In this document: positions 17,437 through 22,320 of the stretch, one piece after another | Numbering within the stretch: the first letter of the stretch is position 1 | How the letters are laid out: every line of letters begins with the position of its first letter | Source of the DNA: Perkinsus olseni | Taxonomy: Eukaryota > Perkinsozoa > Perkinsida | Direction: 5' to 3' | NCBI GenBank assembly: GCA_013115125.1 | Contig: JABANN010000542.1 | Location: 1 to 22,320, forward strand | Length of the DNA stretch: 22,320 nt | The notes under the pieces: model-generated | Told to the model about the DNA's origin: nothing | The model's input: only the letters and a program-made list of their open reading frames with translations | Databases searched by the model: none | Translations under genes and position numbers: made by a program

Positions 17437-17455
17437 CAGTGGTGAGTCACCACTG
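17437..17455. repeat. Perfect palindrome, 9-nt arms, 1-nt centre, abutting a start codon
   Basis: cagtggtga, a single g at 17446, then tcaccactg, directly upstream of the ATG (17434-17436, minus strand) of the three-exon gene. Confidence 0.9.
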
Positions 17456-18341
17456 CGAACGGCCGAACATACAGACTAAGATCAAGATTGTTCAGTAGAT
17501 TTCGATTTGCCACGGCCGGGTGGCGGTCAGTGGCAGCCACAGTATACCTCAAGAGTATACCAGTACAGTATACCTATACCACGGGATCCTGTAGCAGGAA
17601 AGGACCGTTACTTACGATCCCTTAGGTCCCCAATGAGAAAGCCTTCCACATGGGCAGATTAGGAGCGTTAGTTTGTTTAAGAAAACCCAAATTGCTTCCT
17701 AGTAAGCCCTAGGCGAGGAACTCCGATGATAGCTACGCCGCGATTACCGGGTAGATACACGGTATATCCTAATTGGTATATCATATACCAATTCTGACAT
17801 CTGAATGAAGTCTCGGCGCACACTTCTCCATGGTGCTGTACTGAACTTCCCCAGCACGGGTCAAGGCAAGACATAGGCCAATTGTGATGATCCAAGGACT
17901 GACGGCGATTCACTGGCCATACCGACACTCATGCGTCCGACATCAGACTCATAGTGACCAAGGAAGGGTGAGGGTTAGTCCTGAGAATTGCAGCCTGCTC
18001 CGCGTTACTATATTTCGCCGAAGCCAGTCGTAACTGCTACGACGTAGCAGCTGCACGAAGGAGAAGGGAATGATAGTATGTAGTAGATGCAGTAGTCGAG
18101 CCCAAGTAACCTTTGAAGGCTATTCACCACAGTTGGCTGTCACCTTGCCTGTGTCATGGTCGCCTTCGACAAGTTGTTTATCCCCCAGTGGGGACTTCCC
18201 CCGCATAGAGGGGTTTTTATACTCCTTCACACTACGTCGTAGCTGCAATAGAATTGAATTGCGAATTGCTTTTGCCGGTGAGTTTGAAATATATGCTCAA
18301 CTCCCAACTCAGCGCAACATCATAGATGCAGACGAACGACA
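17456..18341. other. Intergenic region with palindromes, no convincing gene
   Basis: It holds repeated gtatacc words (17540-17580), aattggtatat-c-atataccaatt (17771-17793) and ctgctacg-a-cgtagcag (18034-18050). A plus-strand frame 18070-18348 would overlap the EF-hand gene by 7 nt and shows no domain. Confidence 0.4.
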
Positions 18342-19541
18342 CTACTGATCCATCGTCATGTTAACATAGTCACGATAATTGAAGCGACCATCTGTATGGT
18401 CCAGATGTGAACACAGCTCCCGAGCCTCCTCTTCGCTCAGTCTGTCTTCACCGTGGCTCTGGTGAGGCGAATCTCGTTCGTGTAGGTACCTCGGAAGAGC
18501 TCACCATCAGAGCATGCTGCAAGTCCTTTAGTGTGATAGTTCCATCAGGGCCGTCTGGCCCCGCGAACAGCTTGAACGCTGCTTTAACTTCCTCTGGCGA
18601 GTGATCGCCGCTGGTCTTCCGACACATGACCTGCAACTCTGACGTCCCAGCTGAGTGATTCGCGCAGTTCTCACCTGTACAAACTCGTCGAAGTCGATCT
18701 CACCATTCCCATTCTCATCAACGTCGGCTACCATCGCCTCGAGCTCATCGGGTGTCACTTTAACGCCGAGAGTCTCCATCAGAGTTCCGAGCTCCTGAAG
18801 AAAAGCAGATTACATTGCGGTGAAGATGGCACGAAGAAGATCCTGATGCCGGTGGCGCACAGCTAACTTCAACAGGAGTGCCCCTTTCCGGCTGTTTAAT
18901 TCGCGAGTTGAATGTTGTGCGAGTGCGCGGAGGGAAGGCCGGGATTTCCTTGAACACAATTCATTCGACCAATGGCTGCACCTCCTGCGCTCTCACATTC
19001 ATTGTGTGTTTTTCCATTTTTGCCGTGTTTTTTCCACGAGCAAAGCGAGATGTGATGATGCTCATCTATTGAGGTCACTGGTAACAACCCTCGCCGGTAA
19101 TATCACTAATATCTTCTACGTTCACCTTCACTGACCAGCTCTCATTCTGTTCTACCCCGTACACCATGAGCCAATCCGATCAATGATCGGCGACCATTAC
19201 TCTTTCTATCGTTACGTCAGCGACAGCACTCGCAGACTCAATACTGCTCAGTACTTCAGTCTACTTACTTCAGTGCTGATACTTCCGCCTCTGTCGATGT
19301 CGACTAGGCTGAAAACCTGCAAATCGACCCCTTCTGTTGTGGCGAGCAGAGTTATTCTCTGTGCGAGGATCAACCTCACCTCCCTGAACTCCTCCAAATC
19401 CTGCACTGGCAGGTTCATTCTCTCGGCGAGCTCGATCAGCTCGGGGTCCGCGTTATACTCGGGAGTATCTTTCCTGTCAGAATCAGCTGACAGAATTGAG
19501 TCTCTTCTGTTGTCGTTCGACGATTCGGAACGGCAGCTCAT
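18342..19541 (-). CDS. Calmodulin-like four-EF-hand protein, five exons, 190 aa
   Basis: Minus-strand exons 19380-19541, 19269-19316, 18675-18794, 18505-18630 and 18342-18458 all join in phase 0. Introns are 63, 474, 44 and 46 nt, with donors GTGAGG, GTAAGT, GTGAGA and GTGAGC. The protein has a 40-residue Ser/Asp-rich N-extension, then EF1 EFRE-VFSLVDIDRGGSIST (loop starts DIDRGGSISTEE), ELGTLMETLGVKVTPDELEA, EF2 with loop DENGNGEIDFDE, EF3 AAFKLFAGPDGPDGTITL with a loop lacking the usual first Asp, and EF4 LCSHLDHTDGRFNYRDYV, also degenerate, ending NMTMDQ. EF1 and EF2 keep calcium ligands; the C-lobe probably does not bind calcium. This layout resembles calmodulin-like regulators and myosin essential light chains. 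It probably binds a target helix such as a myosin IQ motif (inference). The 474-nt intron is ten times the others and contains a one-centre palindrome at 19176-19190. Confidence 0.92.
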
Positions 19542-19998
19542 TGCTATGTGAGGAAGTCGCTAGAAATTGGAGGCAGCAGTATATTAAGCATCAATGTGGG
19601 CCTTGAAACCAATATTCACCTTAGTCGTGAGGGTGATCTCGTAATACTAGCAATTACGATTTGTTTAACGTGTTTTGTAACATTCATCCCTCGGTTCTGC
19701 CAAAGTCGCTGGCCATAGGACGCAGCCCGAAACACGAGTGTGTATAGCGGCGGCATAGAAACCACCAACACGGTGGCCACATCAACGTCCCTGGTCCTCC
19801 TGGTCTCAATCGGGCCTTCAAACCACTGTGAGTGTACGCACATCAATGCTAAGGTATGCAAGTGAGCGCAAGATAGCAAGATATAGTTGTGACCAGTCCG
19901 TTGGTTTGCACTCGAGCTAAGTTGCTCACCGCCAGCGATTCAGGTCGAACTCGAGCAGGCAGCTGTCGGGCAATGACCACCGTGTTTGAAATGAGCAC
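19542..19998. other. Intergenic region with second copy of the 74-bp repeat
   Basis: No convincing gene. A minus-strand frame of 87 codons (19616-19879) is open mainly across the repeat at 19703-19776. Confidence 0.4.
19703..19776. repeat. 74-bp dispersed repeat, copy B
   Basis: It matches 7692-7765 at 71 of 74 bases, same orientation, about 12 kb apart. A small hairpin ccacc-aacac-ggtgg closes its right end. Confidence 0.9.
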
Positions 19999-20450
19999 TC
20001 AATCTATGCTTGACTGCGAGTCATCGAGGTTATCAGCAGCGCCGAAGACAGAACCGTCCGTTATAGAGCAGGCCAGACTCTCCGTCAAGCTCTTGTCGAA
20101 TTCTTCCTTGAAATGAGCGACTGACAGGTATCAGCTCGGCTCCTCAGGTTGCAGGCAAGGCCTCCAACTCTGGGGCTCCAAGAAACGATGGATACTTCAG
20201 TGCGTTCGAAGTCTTCAAGCCGTGAGCTTCGACGGTGATTCCGGGAGTGACAAGAGCGGAGATGGATCGGGAACCGGCAGTTGCCGAACACCCACTCAAG
20301 TCTCGCTCGGCTTCCCTCATCAACACTTTCTCGTCGGCGATTGGATTGAGATCACGATAGGCTTCAAGATGCCGCAGTCTGAGCCACGAACAGCTATTGT
20401 GTGCAGCTAGCTGATGAGAGCTCAAAAGTGTCCCTCGCTTCACCAAACAT
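19999..20450 (-). CDS. Possible small multi-exon gene, incomplete model
   Basis: A candidate last exon (19999-20120, after acceptor acctgtcag) reads AHFKEEFDKSLTESLACSIT, DGSVFGAADNLDDSQSSID and stops. A second coding-like stretch, 20144-20446, reads LRHLEAYRDLNPIADEKVLM, REAERDLSG and ALVTPGITVEAHGLKTSNAL. An ATG at 20450 opens MFGEARDTFELSSASCTQ in a different frame. The pieces look like exons of one helical, acidic protein, but I could not find a donor that keeps frame between them, so the model is incomplete. No family recognised. Confidence 0.3.
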
Positions 20451-20664
20451 ATATTTAGGAGCGTACAATAGTGAGACTACTCACAATGCCCCTCTCCCCA
20501 GAGGTGAACGAAGGAAGTCCCGAGCTGCTTTTCTTGAGAAATCAGCGGTGTTCGTCGGCGGTTGTTCCTGACAACCGGATTCTAACAGTCTGGTGCTTCC
20601 CAGCTTGTCAACGCGCGCGCCGAACAGTGCCGCTGAGTCAGCGGCGCTGACTCGATAAGATTCA

Positions 20665-20934
20665 ATGAAATTACTGTTGAGCTATACAGCTAGCTCGAAT
20701 GATGCCGCAGCTGCTGCGGCACAGCGAGCAGATGAAACGGACCAGACCATCTTATTCCTCGTATCAATGTTGAACGGATTTCTGTCGTCCGAGGCGTCTC
20801 TACACACCGAGGTCGACTATTCAAACGAAACGTTACAGAGGTTGTCACCTCATCTCCCTCGTGAGCAACGGGTGATGGGGATTCTGATGGACAGATTTCT
20901 GAAACGAGACATGGGAGATAACTACGACCGATGA
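20665..20934 (+). CDS. Small hypothetical helical protein, 89 aa
   Basis: ATG 20665 follows an in-frame TAA by two codons, so the start is well defined unless an upstream exon joins. The product reads MKLLLSYTASSNDAAAAAAQ, ADETDQTILFLVSMLNGFLS, SEASLHTEVDYSNETLQRLS, PREQRVMGILMDRFLKRDMG and ends DNYDR. It seems mostly helical, with a hydrophobic face and no signal peptide or clear membrane segment. The poly-Ala run is encoded by a perfect 19-nt palindrome (20703-20721), and another (20635-20653) lies just upstream of the start. Family not recognised; the minus-strand frame over the same bases looks less protein-like. Confidence 0.45.
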   Translation: MKLLLSYTASSNDAAAAAAQRADETDQTILFLVSMLNGFLSSEASLHTEVDYSNETLQRLSPHLPREQRVMGILMDRFLKRDMGDNYDR

Positions 20935-21296
20935 AGGCTTCACCTTCAGTCTCAGTCCCGCACTCTGTCGGGACACTCGAGTCACCTCTGCAGCTAGTTT
21001 GGTCCACGCTCTGACTATGACCCTGAGAACGATTGCGCTAGCCATAATCAGTACAGAATTTTTCGATAGGGAAAAATTCGAGATATCTGAGCAGATTCAC
21101 TTCCGCTGGTAGCCTGATCGTCGCGATTCTCGCGATGGGAATGCGGTAATGCCATTACCGTAATGGAGAAGAACGCCGGACCTACCCTTGGAGCTTTCCG
21201 GAAGTCTGTTGACTTCATTGGCCGGAACGAACACTGCGCTAACTGAGACAGAAACAACGATGAACAGAGTCGAGCAACCCAACCCAATCGCGTGGA
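20935..21296. other. Uncertain stretch, possible membrane or signal segment on minus strand
   Basis: A minus-strand frame around 21190-21282 reads STLFIVVSVSVSAVFVPANE and ends at a donor-like AAGG|GTAGGT, which could be a signal-peptide exon, but no ATG opens it. A one-centre palindrome (cggtaatg-c-cattaccg) lies at 21144-21160. Confidence 0.2.
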
Positions 21297-21542
21297 CTAG
21301 TAGCGGACCTCCTCAACTTCTCTGTTCCTGGCAGCACGGCGCTTCTCTTCTTCACGACGCCGTCGTCTCCGCTCTCTCGAGCGCAACTGTTCATCCAGCT
21401 CCGCTCGAAATCGCGAGAGGTCGAGCGTCCTGCTTCGGAAGACAACAAGATGCCGACAGTAGCGATGACAGTATTGTCCCTTTTCATTAGCGAAATTGAG
21501 CGGGGCAAGGATCCATCGGCGACGGCGATGCGGCGCTCTCAA
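21297..21542 (-). CDS. Possible Arg/Glu-rich coiled-coil exon
   Basis: The frame ends with TAG at 21297-21299 and reads NFANEKGQYCHRYCRHLVVF, LDLSRFRAELDEQLRSRERR, then REEEKRRAARNREVEEVRY. The Arg/Glu heptad-like tail resembles a charged single helix or coiled coil, as found in RNA-binding and cytoskeletal linkers. No ATG opens the frame, so it would be a terminal exon. An alternative frame over the same bases starts MKRDNTVIATVGILLSSEAG. I cannot tell which is used. Confidence 0.27.
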   Translation of the reverse strand: MRAPHRRRRWILAPLNFANEKGQYCHRYCRHLVVFRSRTLDLSRFRAELDEQLRSRERRRRRREEEKRRAARNREVEEVRY

Positions 21543-21963
21543 ACTATTACTAATAGCTATTGACTAGTAACATAACTGTTTCTTGGCTCTTACTTGGACG
21601 GGTCGGCTGTAGTTCTCCGCATCTGAGCTAGCTCCGCGTCTTCACAAGCTTGCTTGGCTCGAACGAGTGCACTGCTATATATAATAATACCACAACTTCA
21701 GCAAATCAGGTCACATCAATCGCTCTTGTCTATTTCTGTGATCATCGTAAAGCTTCTCGAATCGTTCACTGATTTTGGTCGGTTGCCTGCGGCTTCTCGA
21801 AGTATCGACGATGCTTGAACTTAGGGATACAGACGACGCAAGCGGCGAGGGAGGGTCATCCGTCCAACTGAGATCGTGCTTAGAGTTTCGGCGATTGGGG
21901 AATCAAATTGACGATACTCTCGTATACTGATAAATGAAAATATATGTCAGTGAATATTCATGA
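21543..21963. other. Intergenic region, weak short ORF
   Basis: A 39-codon ORF at 21811-21930 (MLELRDTDDASGEGGSSVQL...) has an open frame back to 21751, but there is no further support for it. The rest shows nothing recognisable. Confidence 0.25.
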
Positions 21964-22149
21964 ATGAAAATTATCGAGCGATGCACCATTTACGGCGTCA
22001 ATCGAGCTGAAGTTGCCGGACTCAGAAAGAAGCACCTGGCCCGATGGTTCTCATCGGCACGGAACTCGAGAGGGAACCCGGAAGCCCGATTCCGGGTTGA
22101 TCGCAGCACCCGTACCGTAGCTGATCACGAACAGTGCATTCGGTTTTGA
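21964..22149 (+). CDS. Weak short ORF near right edge
   Basis: The 61-codon ORF from ATG 21964 reads MKIIERCTIYGVNRAEVAGL, RKKHLARWFSSARNSRGN and ends DHEQCIRF. It is basic, without a recognised domain or nearby splice support. It may be coding, or chance. The remaining 170 bases to the right edge show nothing I can name. Confidence 0.2.
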   Translation: MKIIERCTIYGVNRAEVAGLRKKHLARWFSSARNSRGNPEARFRVDRSTRTVADHEQCIRF

Positions 22150-22320
22150 TATGCAAGTTGACTAAAATGCTGTAACTCGGGTATGAATGAACAACTCAGA
22201 ACGAGGAACTATACCATTCAGAAATCTATTTGGCGGATAAGGCCGTTGCCTATTTGGGGGTCGAGGATTTCACGTTAGCGTTTGGAGAAAGCAAATTGGC
22301 GGTAGGGTCGAGATGGGGGG

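Noticed and set aside
18070-18348. 92-codon plus-strand frame ending inside the EF-hand gene
   Set aside because: No domain, no splice support, and its last 7 bases overlap the well-supported minus-strand EF-hand stop.
20411-20440. Hammerhead-ribozyme-like CTGATGAGAG
   Set aside because: No GAAA core strand or cleavage-site helix follows at the required positions.
21188-21490. 100-codon plus-strand frame
   Set aside because: It is antisense to the Arg/Glu-rich minus-strand exon and shows no domain. Its Leu/Ser-rich reading is the expected shadow of that exon.

Overview
The window looks like nuclear DNA of an alveolate protist, most probably Perkinsus or a close relative. This is an inference, not a database result. 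Base composition is balanced. Genes are broken by very small GT-AG introns (often 41-66 nt). Pyrimidine-rich AG acceptors lie a few tens of bases upstream of some start codons, as expected where mRNAs receive a trans-spliced leader. Secreted, subtilisin, EF-hand and filamin/PA14 proteins are typical of such genomes. No virus-derived element was recognised.

Layout. 1-235: 5' end of a secreted-protein gene on the minus strand. 236-1471: ACGCG-rich spacer. About 1472-5428: a large secreted mosaic gene with filamin-type Ig repeats and PA14-like parts in at least a dozen exons. 5677-6881: a gamma-glutamylcyclotransferase/AIG2-like gene with a 67-nt palindrome in its first intron. 7037-7506: a three-exon small gene. 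8252-8488: a possible C-terminal exon. 9103-9600 (minus): a secreted Gly/Asn-rich protein. 10030-10442 (plus) and 10476-10802 (minus): two small convergent genes. 11312-12158: an 847-bp terminal-inverted-repeat element with a small basic ORF. 12866-14314: a subtilisin-family protease. 14315-16656: a long stretch without convincing genes, rich in short hairpins, with tRNA-like promoter boxes near 14696-14749. 16657-16908 (plus) and 16917-17436 (minus): small convergent genes. 18342-19541 (minus): a five-exon calmodulin-like EF-hand gene. 19999-20450 (minus), 20665-20934 (plus) and 21297-21542 (minus): small, less certain genes. The right edge holds only weak ORFs.

The genes do not form a recognisable pathway. 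Several encode entry to the secretory route (1-235, the mosaic gene, the protease, the Gly-rich protein), and the rest are housekeeping or of unknown function.

The most unusual signal is structural. At least 25 perfect palindromes with exactly one unpaired central base are scattered through the window, with arms of 6 to 33 nt (the longest has one mismatch). Most lie in introns and intergenic DNA. Sixteen have arms of 8 nt or more, whereas about 0.3 would be expected by chance. One of them is missing from a second copy of the same 39-bp sequence, which suggests that an active mutational process makes them.
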